Shown here one piece after another: positions 18,730 through 27,246 of a stretch of DNA of 64,000 nucleotides (position 1 is the first letter of the stretch; every line of letters begins with the position of its first letter). The DNA is from Virgibacillus necropolis. GTDB lineage: Bacteria > Bacillota > Bacilli > Bacillales > Amphibacillaceae. The stretch lies in assembly GCF_002224365.1 (NCBI RefSeq), contig NZ_CP022437.1:3534001-3598000 (forward strand), written 5' to 3'. The position numbers were made by a program, and so were the translations under genes. The notes below the pieces were generated by a model. The model saw only the letters and a list, made by a program, of their open reading frames with translations. It made no database searches and had not been told where the DNA came from.

Positions 18730-19158
18730 TTACTTCCCCCTATGTTGTTTTAATAAAGTGATATGGAGTACAAAAATAACGATAAAAGCTACTCCTGCTA
18801 AAAACGGGATTGTGATAAACCCAAAATAATTTACGTACGCGGTGTTACACGGAATTATTCCGCAAGATTCAGTCGCTTCATGGAAAGCTGGTAGTTTCTG
18901 AATTAAATAATGATAGATGGAAACGAATATTCCTATTCCACTTAAAATTAGTCCAGGAAAAGCCATTGACAAATCCTTTTTTATCATTGACATACCATAA
19001 ATAATTACGAGTGGATACATTAATATACGTTGGTACCAGCATAACTCACAAGGGACATAATCCATTACTTCAGAAAAAAATAAGCTTCCGAATAATGCAA
19101 TTACGCTTTGACCCCATATTAGGAATATGAGTGTTTCACCATTTTTGGAATGATTCAT
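18730..19158 (-). CDS. bdbC: Disulfide bond formation protein BdbC (DsbB family)
   Basis: Membrane quinone oxidoreductase that reoxidises an extracellular thiol oxidase. The 142-residue protein has four membrane segments with the extracellular pairs C37-EL-C40 (VPCELCWYQR) and C99/C104 (ESCGIIPC) in the expected loops. Length and motifs are standard. Start ATG at 19158 follows GGGAG. First gene of the pair with the thioredoxin-like protein. Confidence 0.93.
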   Translation of the reverse strand: MNHSKNGETLIFLIWGQSVIALFGSLFFSEVMDYVPCELCWYQRILMYPLVIIYGMSMIKKDLSMAFPGLILSGIGIFVSIYHYLIQKLPAFHEATESCGIIPCNTAYVNYFGFITIPFLAGVAFIVIFVLHITLLKQHRGK

Positions 19159-19221
19159 GTATGTAAACTCCCTTACTACAAAGATACATAAACAGTATAC
19201 AATTCATTATAAAAAAAAACA

Positions 19222-19250
19222 AAAATGAGGAGTGTACTACTCCTCATTTT
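19222..19250 (-). terminator. Terminator overlapping the liaR stop
   Basis: On the minus strand AAAATGAGGAGT pairs with ACTCCTCATTTT and is followed by a long T run. The 5' arm contains the last three codons and most of the stop codon of liaR. Confidence 0.85.
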
Positions 19251-19881
19251 CAATAGAGATTAAGTCATTTCTGTGAACATAAACGGCAGCCTGGGTGCGA
19301 TCATGTACATCTAATTTTCCTAGAACATTACTTACATGCGTTTTTACCGTTTTAATGCCAATATACAATTTTTCGCTAATTTCTTGATTTGTCATCCCAT
19401 TACCAATACAAATAAGTACCTCAAGTTCTCGTTCAGTTAATTCATCATGTGCTTTAGGTGATTCAGTGCGGAATGACGACATCACTTTTCCTGCCACTTT
19501 TGGCTCGATAACCGTTTCTCCTTGAGATGCCTTTTTAATTGCTGTTACAATTTCACCGGCAGAGGAAGTTTTTAAAATATAACTGAATGCACCAGCTTCT
19601 AAAGCAGGAAAAACTTGCTTATCATCATAAAAACTTGTCAGTATGATGATTTTTGTATCAATTTTACTATCTGTGATCGTACGAGTCGCCTCAATCCCGT
19701 TACCATTTTCCATCATTAGGTCCATTAACACGACATCAGGTTTTTCTTTTATTACCAGTGCTGCCCCGTCGTTTCCATTTGCAGCTTGGCCGATGACCTC
19801 AATCGTGTCATCAGTTTGTAAATATGAAACGATGCCTTTTCGAACGACATCATGGTCATCTACTACGACAACTCCTATCAT
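19237..19881 (-). CDS. liaR: Response regulator LiaR (NarL/FixJ family)
   Basis: Cell-envelope-stress response regulator of the LiaFSR system. The 214-residue protein has a receiver domain with phosphoacceptor D54 in VLMDLMM, and a LuxR-type HTH (LTERELEVLICIGNGMTNQEI, KTVKTHVSNVLGKL) at about 148-205. It lies 15 bp after liaS. The LiaR/VraR assignment is supported by the neighbouring liaS and liaF. Confidence 0.93.
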   Translation of the reverse strand: MIGVVVVDDHDVVRKGIVSYLQTDDTIEVIGQAANGNDGAALVIKEKPDVVLMDLMMENGNGIEATRTITDSKIDTKIIILTSFYDDKQVFPALEAGAFSYILKTSSAGEIVTAIKKASQGETVIEPKVAGKVMSSFRTESPKAHDELTERELEVLICIGNGMTNQEISEKLYIGIKTVKTHVSNVLGKLDVHDRTQAAVYVHRNDLISIENEE

Positions 19882-19896
19882 TACTTTCCCTCCTCC

Positions 19897-20937
19897 TTAA
19901 CACGGAATTCGTATATCTATATATGTACCTTCACCTTGAACTGATCGAATCGTAAATGTTCCTCCTAATTCTTCGCTTCGTTCCTTCATTGTTTTAAGAC
20001 CATAGGATGTTTTCCGATTTGAGTCTTCATCAACATGAAATCCTTGGCCATTATCAGCTATATGTATGAATAATTCGTTTGATCGCATGGAAAGCTTAAC
20101 CTTTACCTCATTTGCTTCGGCATGTCGCAAAATATTAGATAATGACTCTTGTATTATCCGAAAAACGTGTTCTTCTGTCGTTTCTGGTAGTTTAATAGCT
20201 TCATCAATTTCCACCTTAAAATTGAGTGTACTCTTTTGTTTCAGTTCTTCTATTAATTTTTTTAAGCCAGTTGGTAACGGATCTCCAGATAAATGAACAG
20301 GGCGTAGATGTAGCAGTAACGCACGCATTTCTGTTTGCGCTTGTAATGCACTAGCCGCAACATTTTCAAGCTGTTCCTTTGCGATTACAGGGTTTTTATC
20401 GATTTGTTTGAGTGACGCTTCCGCCATCATGGTCACACCAAACAGTTGCTGACTAACAGAATCGTGTAAATCCCTGGCTAGACGTTGCCTCTCTTCAATT
20501 ACTGCAGCTTTGTGTGCTGATTTTGCCAAGTCTGCCTTCGCGTCGGCCATGCGTTGTAAGGATTTTACTTGATCCTGCATTTTTTTGCCTAGCTCATTTA
20601 GTTCGTTACCGATTCTAGCAATTTCATCATCTTCATTAAAATACAAGCGTGATTGATAGTTTCCGTTTGCAAATTGGGTGATTAATACAGAAAAATAATC
20701 TAGCCGCTCTTTCATATCCCCACTTGATTTGAACCCTACATATAAAGCGAGTACTAAAGCTACCACCACATAGGTTGTAATAAACAAAAAAATACTTTCC
20801 ACGGTTAACCACTGTGGGGTAAATAAGACATAAATAGATAATAGAAAAGATAGCAATATGACAGTCGTTAAAAACAATGCGTAAAAATGGGAACGAATAT
20901 GACTAAATCGTATACTATTAAGTCGCTTAAATATAAT
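19897..20937 (-). CDS. liaS: Sensor histidine kinase LiaS
   Basis: Envelope-stress kinase with two membrane segments and a short extracytoplasmic loop, HAMP, and the HisKA_3 site (EERQRLARDLHDSVSQQL), followed by the HATPase region (NILRHAEA, DNGQGFHV). The frame has no ATG, GTG or TTG with a ribosome site. TTG at 20877 gives 326 residues but lacks one and truncates the first membrane segment. ATT at 20937, just after GAGGTGATGG, gives 346 residues starting about IFKRLNSIRF. The ATT start is my inference; a one-base deletion putting ATG at 20941 in frame is the alternative. Confidence 0.88.
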   Translation of the reverse strand: MIFKRLNSIRFSHIRSHFYALFLTTVILLSFLLSIYVLFTPQWLTVESIFLFITTYVVVALVLALYVGFKSSGDMKERLDYFSVLITQFANGNYQSRLYFNEDDEIARIGNELNELGKKMQDQVKSLQRMADAKADLAKSAHKAAVIEERQRLARDLHDSVSQQLFGVTMMAEASLKQIDKNPVIAKEQLENVAASALQAQTEMRALLLHLRPVHLSGDPLPTGLKKLIEELKQKSTLNFKVEIDEAIKLPETTEEHVFRIIQESLSNILRHAEANEVKVKLSMRSNELFIHIADNGQGFHVDEDSNRKTSYGLKTMKERSEELGGTFTIRSVQGEGTYIDIRIPC

Positions 20938-20948
20938 CCATCACCTCA

Positions 20949-21722
20949 TTATACTTTATCTACTCGTACAGATCCTGCTTTTAATTTCAATGTAATCATT
21001 AATTTTCTTGTTGCTTCTTGATAATCATCTGTTTCATAATACACTTTCCTATTTATACCTTCTGAGGTTTGCCCCATGACATTAATTTCACCAGCCTTAA
21101 CAGAAGCATCAATACAACATGCAACGTTTTCCGGCATGAGAATCTGAATATCACCAGCCCAGCTGTTAATCATAATCGGGATTTCTTTTTCCGGAATAAA
21201 AGCTTTGGAAAAATCAATGTAATAGTCACCAGCAGCATTAAATAAATCCATTGGCTCAACCTTCCAATTTGGTTCTGCAAATTGATGATCCCCTATTGAA
21301 AAACGATTTCCATGTTTATTCTTCTTTCCAACTGTATTGTCTTTTTTCTCATCCGTATCAACCACAAACTTATAATTTTTCTTTCGCTTTGGTTTTCCAA
21401 TAATAGTAAACCCGATATAAATGATCAGCAATGGCCATAACTTAACTATATCGTTAAAGGAAAAATCTACTAACCCAATCTCCCCTAACACTAATAAAAA
21501 ACCAAAAAGAAATAGAAATGATCCAAAAATCCAACTTCCCCCATTATTTCGTAAATTATCAATGAACCACTTTAACCCAAAGATAATAAACAAAATGGCG
21601 TACGTATATGGCCAAATTCCATTCATATCCAGATCGATTACAGCAAGGTTTTGTAAGATTAGTAATAAACCTATTACTATTATAATACTAGCGATTAATA
21701 AACGTATAAATCGATTATTCAT
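20949..21722 (-). CDS. liaF: LiaF, membrane inhibitor of LiaS
   Basis: A 257-residue protein with four N-terminal membrane segments (to about residue 110) and a C-terminal DUF2154/LiaF beta-rich domain (SWAGDIQILMPENV, GEINVMG). LiaF restrains LiaS until envelope stress. GAGG lies 8 nt before the ATG at 21722. First gene of liaF-liaS-liaR. Confidence 0.92.
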   Translation of the reverse strand: MNNRFIRLLIASIIIVIGLLLILQNLAVIDLDMNGIWPYTYAILFIIFGLKWFIDNLRNNGGSWIFGSFLFLFGFLLVLGEIGLVDFSFNDIVKLWPLLIIYIGFTIIGKPKRKKNYKFVVDTDEKKDNTVGKKNKHGNRFSIGDHQFAEPNWKVEPMDLFNAAGDYYIDFSKAFIPEKEIPIMINSWAGDIQILMPENVACCIDASVKAGEINVMGQTSEGINRKVYYETDDYQEATRKLMITLKLKAGSVRVDKV

Positions 21723-21874
21723 CTTCATCACCTCTTTTCTAATTATATCTAGTTTATCGGCTGGAATGATCTTTCATAACGACCTACAGAACGTTTTTAT
21801 CTCCGCCTTAAGACGGAGTTCGGCATTTTTGTACATATTCAAAAACATGCGTCCATACTAAAATAATTGAACTA

Positions 21875-21968
21875 CCCACCACTTAACATCCTTAAGGATT
21901 GTTTGAAGTGGGGATTCTAAAAAAGACATGTATTGTACATGACCGTATCCCGTTCAACTAGGATGCGG
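21875..21968 (-). ncRNA. Candidate omega/reRNA and right end of the tnpB element
   Basis: Three stem-loops follow one another from the last tnpB codons: CCGCATCC/GGATACGG spanning the stop codon, ATGTA/TACAT, and CCCCACTT...AAGTGGTGGG with an inner ATCC-TTAA-GGAT. IS200/IS605 tnpB genes commonly carry a guide RNA at this place. No direct evidence of expression. Confidence 0.45.
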
Positions 21969-23664
21969 TTTTTCCATTTTTCAACTTCAACAGACCTTTT
22001 ATTTCCAAGTCTGTAAGAGCCCCTGAAGCAAAAAGTTCGTTCGTAGAACGAAACCTGTCTAAGTTGAAAAAATTTGAATGGTAGTACGAATTAATATGTA
22101 TACCTTTCAACGCATTCGAAATATACTTCCAATGCACCCAATGATGAGCACCTACTATCTTCTCTGGTAGTAGTGTGCCCAACACTGGTGGAAGTTTTTC
22201 TTTAAAACCCATTGCTCTACGAGCAATTACAAAACTTGCTGCTTCGTGTATCGATATACCTAATCTTTTCATATACTTCATCTTACCTATTTGACTTGTA
22301 TATGCAGGGTTGACTTCAAAAACTGCAATGTCCTCTTTTTCGGCTCGTGACTTTATTGCAGAAAGCATCTTTTTGTATGCAAAAGCAGACATCATCCTAT
22401 TTACTTTTTTGTTTCCGTAAGGATTAGATAGCTTTGATGATGTCGTATTTAGTTTCTCGACTACTATCGGCTTATTTGTACGAGTAGCAATGTTAACGAT
22501 CTCTATTGCTTCGGCTTCAATGATTTTCGTCGTCTGTCCACTTGTCTTGCCTTTCAAATTGAATTTTAAAGACCAGGAACCTAGGAGTTGACCATTCGAA
22601 TTAACAGTTGATACTGCGAAATGGTCAACGTTACAGTCAATGCCAATTGCTCCATCTGTCTTGGAATGATTCACATACGCTTTTGATTCGTCATCAAACA
22701 TCGTTTTAAAGATGTAGTATTCCCCACAGTCTTCTATTGCCCATGCTACTGGCTTCCCGTATTTCTTTTTATTCTTACAATTCGTCTGTGCAAGAATCCT
22801 ACTTTCTACTTTTTCTTGACCATAAGGGAAATACAGATTCCCAACTTCAACTGAGACACCTTTCGGGGTCTTGAAACGAAGCACTTTATTCGTCCCATCA
22901 TAGTTAAAAACAAAATTTCCACAGCCTGAGTCCTTACGACCAGAAATAACCATCTTTCGGTATCTATTCTCTTCCCAAGTCTTTTGCCAAAGTTTATGGT
23001 TATCAATATACGTATTGACAGTGTACTGTGCTTGGAAGTGTTTTTTTGAACCAAAGACGACGCTCGGTATTTTCGTATTTAAGGATCTTAGGCTATCTTC
23101 GTATTTGTTCAATTTGAAGTTTAAAAAACCAATTCGTGTGTGGCGTCTTTTGATTTCAGTATCTAGGTATGTATGTTCCAATTGATACGTATGATAATAC
23201 AAATCAGTCTTATTTTTAAATTGCACGACAAAGTAGTTACCCAACTTTTTTATTCTTGAATTTTTGGGAAATGATGGCTTTCCGTTTCTAAATGTTTTTT
23301 TAATTTTTTTTAATGACGTTAGTTTTGATTTGTCTTTCTTTATTTTATTTTTGATCGACTTAATTTGAATCTCTTTGTTCTTCATGTATAGCTTCTTTAA
23401 CTCGTCTAGACTCTTTTCTTTTGCTTTAGCTTCTTGAACGGCACTATTAGTGTAGTAATCATCCAACGAAAACCTGTTCTTTACCGTAAGGTGCAAAGAT
23501 TTGTCTCGTTTTTTCATTCCAGAGCGTTTTTCTTTTGTTGCTGTACTAAAGGCAAACTGCTTCGCTCTATTAAACACAAAGAGAGCATGACCAATAGCAT
23601 CAACGTTTTCATCCAAAATGGTATTCTTATAGATACGATTTGAAAAATACGCCTTAATTCCCAT
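21958..23664 (-). CDS. TnpB-related RNA-guided-nuclease-like protein
   Basis: A 568-residue IS605 OrfB/TnpB relative, longer than typical TnpB (about 400). The C-terminal half has RuvC-I (GIDCNVDHFAVSTV, with Asp) and RuvC-II (PIVVEKLNTTSS, with Glu). After VNPAYTSQIG the CxxC zinc ribbon is absent, and the usual third motif DxNAA reads SIHEAASFVIARRAMGF. This variant layout is shared, from memory, by the TnpB-related accessory proteins of Bacillaceae. The N-terminal third is lysine-rich and helical. GGAG 8 nt upstream supports the ATG at 23664. Cleavage activity is uncertain. Confidence 0.85.
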   Translation of the reverse strand: MGIKAYFSNRIYKNTILDENVDAIGHALFVFNRAKQFAFSTATKEKRSGMKKRDKSLHLTVKNRFSLDDYYTNSAVQEAKAKEKSLDELKKLYMKNKEIQIKSIKNKIKKDKSKLTSLKKIKKTFRNGKPSFPKNSRIKKLGNYFVVQFKNKTDLYYHTYQLEHTYLDTEIKRRHTRIGFLNFKLNKYEDSLRSLNTKIPSVVFGSKKHFQAQYTVNTYIDNHKLWQKTWEENRYRKMVISGRKDSGCGNFVFNYDGTNKVLRFKTPKGVSVEVGNLYFPYGQEKVESRILAQTNCKNKKKYGKPVAWAIEDCGEYYIFKTMFDDESKAYVNHSKTDGAIGIDCNVDHFAVSTVNSNGQLLGSWSLKFNLKGKTSGQTTKIIEAEAIEIVNIATRTNKPIVVEKLNTTSSKLSNPYGNKKVNRMMSAFAYKKMLSAIKSRAEKEDIAVFEVNPAYTSQIGKMKYMKRLGISIHEAASFVIARRAMGFKEKLPPVLGTLLPEKIVGAHHWVHWKYISNALKGIHINSYYHSNFFNLDRFRSTNELFASGALTDLEIKGLLKLKNGKTAS

Positions 23665-23740
23665 AAGTCATGCTCCTGTCTTATTATATTATAGTTATTA
23701 TATCAGAATGTCTGTTCCTATTCCAGCAAAAACCTCCTCT

Positions 23741-23757
23741 GGAGGGGAGGGGAGGGG
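23741..23757 (+). other. G-rich quadruplex-like tract near element left end
   Basis: GG followed by three GGGG runs, each separated by a single A, in an otherwise AT-rich region. It lies between the tnpB start and the left hairpin. Confidence 0.5.
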
Positions 23758-23814
23758 CGAGTCATCCCCCACTTAACACTGGTTTTAGAAACCTTCGAGT
23801 GTTTGAAGTGGGGG

Positions 23815-24146
23815 TCTTCTCGCCCTAATAGGATAAAAACATTTATGCCGTAACTAAGTATTGTCCCACCTGCAAATATGACCCCGACTAACCAATCGCG
23901 AAAAATGTACCATAAAACAAAACCCATGACGATAGTAAATGGTGTTAAAAAGGTTCCAGACCCAAGTTCAGTTATCAAGCGAAATAGAAAATAGATATTC
24001 GAATCTGCCATTGCTCTTACAAAATCCCTTGTCCATTGATCAACCAAAGGAATAGTACCCTGCATTATTTTAATCCCCCATAAAACGGAAGTGAATAAAA
24101 CAAAGGATAATAGAAAAATATATAAATAAGAGCTTTTTTTCCTCAT
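23815..24146 (-). pseudogene. PAP2-family phosphatase, truncated by the tnpB element
   Basis: The N-terminal part has the PAP2 pattern: a membrane anchor, a VDQWTRDFVRAM extracellular helix, then membrane segments up to FILLGRE. The frame then runs into the element hairpin and ends at 23718 with unrelated residues, so the catalytic GRERP, PSGH and SRxxxxxHxxxD motifs are missing. GGGGGGAAG upstream supports the ATG at 24146. The missing 3' part is not found beyond the element, so the insertion was accompanied by deletion or later loss. Confidence 0.8.
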
Positions 24147-24252
24147 AAAATCTTCCCCCCTAAAACAATAATACCTCAAAATAAGAGTTTAAAAAAACTT
24201 GATTTGGGAAATAGTTATGTAAGCGTAAATAAACGAAAGGCTGGGATACAAG

Positions 24253-24687
24253 ATGGATAAAGAACTACAAGAATTAATTGATGGATTAAATGAAGATTTA
24301 GCCGGTGAATACGGCGCTGCAATTCAATACACGTATAGCGCATCCGTTGTTTCCGGATTATACAGTTCCGCATTAAAACCCTTTTTCGAAGGAGAAATAG
24401 CTGATGAATTAGGACATGCATTATACTTATCGGAAAAAATTAAAACATTGGGCGGAACACCTACTACAAAATCTGCGGACATACCGCAACCTACAGAAGT
24501 GGCAGACTTATTAGCGGCATCACTACAATCTGAAAAAGATACGATTGATCGCTATGAAATACGTAAAAAACAAGCAGAAAAATTGAACCTTACTGAGCTT
24601 GTCGTGAAAATTGAAGACATGATTGCAGATGAAACACATCATAAAGAGGAAATAGAACGTTTACTGCAAGACCCTCGATTAACATAA
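24253..24687 (+). CDS. Ferritin-like diiron protein
   Basis: A 144-residue four-helix protein of the ferritin-like superfamily. Iron-ligand motifs appear in order: a glutamate in GEYGAAIQY (helix 1), EIADELGH (helix 2), a glutamate in SEKDTIDRYE (helix 3) and DETHHKEE (helix 4). It could store iron or reduce peroxide; it is shorter than bacterioferritin and lacks a rubredoxin domain. Followed by a terminator, probably monocistronic. Confidence 0.8.
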   Translation: MDKELQELIDGLNEDLAGEYGAAIQYTYSASVVSGLYSSALKPFFEGEIADELGHALYLSEKIKTLGGTPTTKSADIPQPTEVADLLAASLQSEKDTIDRYEIRKKQAEKLNLTELVVKIEDMIADETHHKEEIERLLQDPRLT

Positions 24688-24696
24688 ATCGTTTAC

Positions 24697-24725
24697 AAGA
24701 GCATCTATCCCGATGCTCTTTTTTT
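24697..24725 (+). terminator. Terminator after the ferritin-like gene
   Basis: AAGAGCATC-tatccc-GATGCTCTT followed by a T run. Confidence 0.88.
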
Positions 24726-24822
24726 GTTTCAATTTATCAATGTCAAATCCGAATTCTTAAACTTTGTAATAAAAGCATGATAAACTGTATGTAAATCAAA
24801 TTATTTTCATGGAGGTTTTTAA

Positions 24823-25992
24823 ATGCGTAAAGAGCTTCATCAGCGAATTGACCAGCTTTATCAAGAAATGGTTGATATAAGAAGATACTTACACCAACAT
24901 CCAGAGCTTTCGTTTAAAGAAGAAAAAACAGCAAAATATATTGCCGACTTTTATGACGATTTAGGTATTCCTTATCAAACAAAGGTAGGCGGAAATGGCG
25001 TAATTGCTACACTTAAGGGTGGCAAACCAGGTAAAACTGTTGCTTTACGTGCTGATTTTGATGCACTTCCGATCCAAGATGAAAAAGATGTTCCCTATAA
25101 ATCAAAAGTTGATGGGGTGATGCATGCTTGTGGGCATGATGGACACACAGCGACATTATTATCACTTGCAAAAGCACTACTATCTTTTCAAGATGAGTTA
25201 CCTGGAACAGTCGTTTTCTTGCATCAACATGCAGAAGAATACGCTCCAGGTGGTGCAAAGCCTATTGTAGAATCTGGGGCACTTAATCATGTTGACGCTG
25301 TTTTTGGAACACATTTATGGGCTACAACCCCGCTCGGTGTCATGCAGACGTCCAAAGATGTTTTTATGGCTGGGGCAGATCGATTTGACATAACTATTCA
25401 AGGTAAAGGTGGTCATGGTGGATACCCACACGAAACAAATGATGCCATTATTATCGGTGCCGAGGTAATCACTCAACTGCAAAAAATAATTAGCAGACGC
25501 ATTGACCCGCTTCAAACAGCCGTATTAACCATTGGAATATTTGAAGCCGGCAACGCCTTTAACATTATTGCCGACAAAGCAAAACTAGTCGGAACAATGC
25601 GTTATCTCGATACACGTATCCAAGATCAGGTTATCGAAGAAATGGAACGAATTATCAATGGTGTTTGTGTAGCAAACGGAGCAACGTATAAGCTGAATTA
25701 TGAAAAAGGCTATCCACCATTAATAAATCACGCCGAGGAAGCTGAACTTGTATTACTGGCTAGTAAAAATGTTCCAGAAATAACAACCCGAGAAGAAGTT
25801 GTTCCTGTAATGGGGGGAGAAGATTTTGGTTATTATTTACTAGAGAAACCGGGTACCTATTTTTTTACCGGCGCACAAAAGGAAGGGAACGAGTATCCAC
25901 ATCACCATCCAAAATTCGATATCGATGAACGCGCACTCCCAATCGCTGCCAAGACATTAATGGAAGCATATTTAGCCTATCAAGAAAAATAA
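24823..25992 (+). CDS. yhaA: M20 family amidohydrolase YhaA (N-acyl-amino-acid hydrolase type)
   Basis: A 389-residue metallopeptidase-like amidohydrolase of the AmhX/HipO group. Metal-binding sequences are HACGHDGHTA (101-110), the HAEEYAPGG segment and the final HHHPKFDIDE, with the dimerisation lid between about 185 and 300. It removes acyl or aryl groups from amino acids in related enzymes; the natural substrate is unknown. GGAGG precedes the ATG. Convergent with ecsB across a shared terminator, matching the ecs-yhaA order in B. subtilis. Confidence 0.88.
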   Translation: MRKELHQRIDQLYQEMVDIRRYLHQHPELSFKEEKTAKYIADFYDDLGIPYQTKVGGNGVIATLKGGKPGKTVALRADFDALPIQDEKDVPYKSKVDGVMHACGHDGHTATLLSLAKALLSFQDELPGTVVFLHQHAEEYAPGGAKPIVESGALNHVDAVFGTHLWATTPLGVMQTSKDVFMAGADRFDITIQGKGGHGGYPHETNDAIIIGAEVITQLQKIISRRIDPLQTAVLTIGIFEAGNAFNIIADKAKLVGTMRYLDTRIQDQVIEEMERIINGVCVANGATYKLNYEKGYPPLINHAEEAELVLLASKNVPEITTREEVVPVMGGEDFGYYLLEKPGTYFFTGAQKEGNEYPHHHPKFDIDERALPIAAKTLMEAYLAYQEK

Positions 25993-26000
25993 AAATACGA

Positions 26001-26035
26001 AAACATCCCCACAGATTAATTCTGCGGGGATGTTT
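26001..26035. terminator. Bidirectional terminator between yhaA and ecsB
   Basis: AAACATCCCCACAG pairs with CTGCGGGGATGTTT (one mismatch) across a 7-nt loop. Confidence 0.85.
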
Positions 26036-26040
26036 TTCGT

Positions 26041-27246
26041 TTATACTAATTTTTTCTTCACATAACCATTGATAAACAAGTAATTAAAAATAAATCCCCC
26101 AACCAATATTATTCCTGCTCCCACGAATTCTTGCAGTGGCAAAAATACAATTGCAAATAGTACGGTTTGAATCAAACCCAGTTGAAATAACCACTTGATT
26201 ACTGCATGTTTCCGCCATTTTGGATCAACAGGATACAAATCTAACCACATGATTGTTCGATGTTGATGATATAATGTCATCATCTGAAAACTACTCATGT
26301 AAAGAAATAATAACCCAAAAAGTATCTTCATCCAAACGTGAGGAACAAAATAAATGAACAGTCCTCCGATAACAATTAACCGTACATACATACCTAGGTA
26401 ATCACCACTACGCACAAACGTAATTCGATATAAATAGTTAAACGTATGTTTATTTTGGAATGGAACTCTGCTGACAATGGAAGTGAGCCATTGTCGTCTT
26501 TTTACTTTGCTTTTTAAATGCGGAACATCTGTCGCCATATTGGCAATCCGGTAAAACGTCTGCATTCGGTTACGGTCCTTTTGTACAAGTAAATCCCATA
26601 CAACACCCGCTTGTTTACGGGAAATAGTATAATCATACAAAAACACCACCATGTATAAACCTGTAGTAACTGCCGTTAATATCAAATCACCAAGAATTAG
26701 AAAATAGAATACGGCTACTGTAAGAACTGTTCGGGTAATTAGATCTGTTTGCCGAATACTAGAAGCCCTAAATTTCAACATCCACCAATTCGCTAGTAAA
26801 TTCCATACTTTAAAAACAAGCATCACAAGAACGGTCAATAAATAACTTTCACGCTCAGGATAAGTTGCGGAATACAATGGTGCTAATGCTGCTGCAACGA
26901 TTAACAGTAAGTATAATTGTATGACAAAGCTATAAAGTAATGCATTTCGAAAGTAAGCGTTCATTTTACTTTCTGCAGCTATTAAGAAAACCAAATCGGG
27001 CTCTTTTAATAATGTTCGAACTGGACTATAGCTTGCCGCTAATCCAAAGGCTATCCCAACAACCCAAGCTGTAGGAAAATTTGCAGGAAGATCTGCTATC
27101 CATTGTTGGTAATAAACCGCTACAGCAGATATGAAAAAAAGCATCGCTATCGCTGTATGCCCATTAAAAATATAACGCAGATAGCGGCTTGTCTCCTTTA
27201 AATGTTCAGAAAAACGATTTTTAAAAAACGCATGTGAATCAAACAT
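26041..27246 (-). CDS. ecsB: ABC transporter permease EcsB
   Basis: Integral membrane partner of EcsA. The 401-residue protein has a soluble N-terminus followed by about ten hydrophobic segments and matches EcsB in length and in beginning FFKNRFSEHLKETSRYLRYIFNGH. The Ecs exporter affects protein secretion, competence and intramembrane proteolysis by RasP; its cargo is not settled. The start ATG lies inside the last codons of ecsA (8-nt overlap, ATGTTTGA). No ecsC follows here, whereas B. subtilis has one. Confidence 0.93.
   Translation of the reverse strand: MFDSHAFFKNRFSEHLKETSRYLRYIFNGHTAIAMLFFISAVAVYYQQWIADLPANFPTAWVVGIAFGLAASYSPVRTLLKEPDLVFLIAAESKMNAYFRNALLYSFVIQLYLLLIVAAALAPLYSATYPERESYLLTVLVMLVFKVWNLLANWWMLKFRASSIRQTDLITRTVLTVAVFYFLILGDLILTAVTTGLYMVVFLYDYTISRKQAGVVWDLLVQKDRNRMQTFYRIANMATDVPHLKSKVKRRQWLTSIVSRVPFQNKHTFNYLYRITFVRSGDYLGMYVRLIVIGGLFIYFVPHVWMKILFGLLFLYMSSFQMMTLYHQHRTIMWLDLYPVDPKWRKHAVIKWLFQLGLIQTVLFAIVFLPLQEFVGAGIILVGGFIFNYLFINGYVKKKLV

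Larger units (their letters stand above)
21870..23820 (-). mobile_element. IS200/IS605-type element with tnpB only (IS1341-like)
   Basis: A single tnpB-like gene is framed by two related hairpins in the same orientation, both reading CCACTTAACA...TGTTTGAAGTGGGG (21877-21913 and 23767-23813). No tnpA lies nearby, so mobility would need a transposase in trans. The left end interrupts a PAP2 phosphatase gene. Exact ends cannot be fixed from one copy. Confidence 0.75.

Noticed and set aside
21801-21830. CTCCGCCTTAAGACGGAG hairpin as a second guide RNA or terminator
   Set aside because: Short, with mismatches, and outside the element's likely right end; no gene ends there that needs it.
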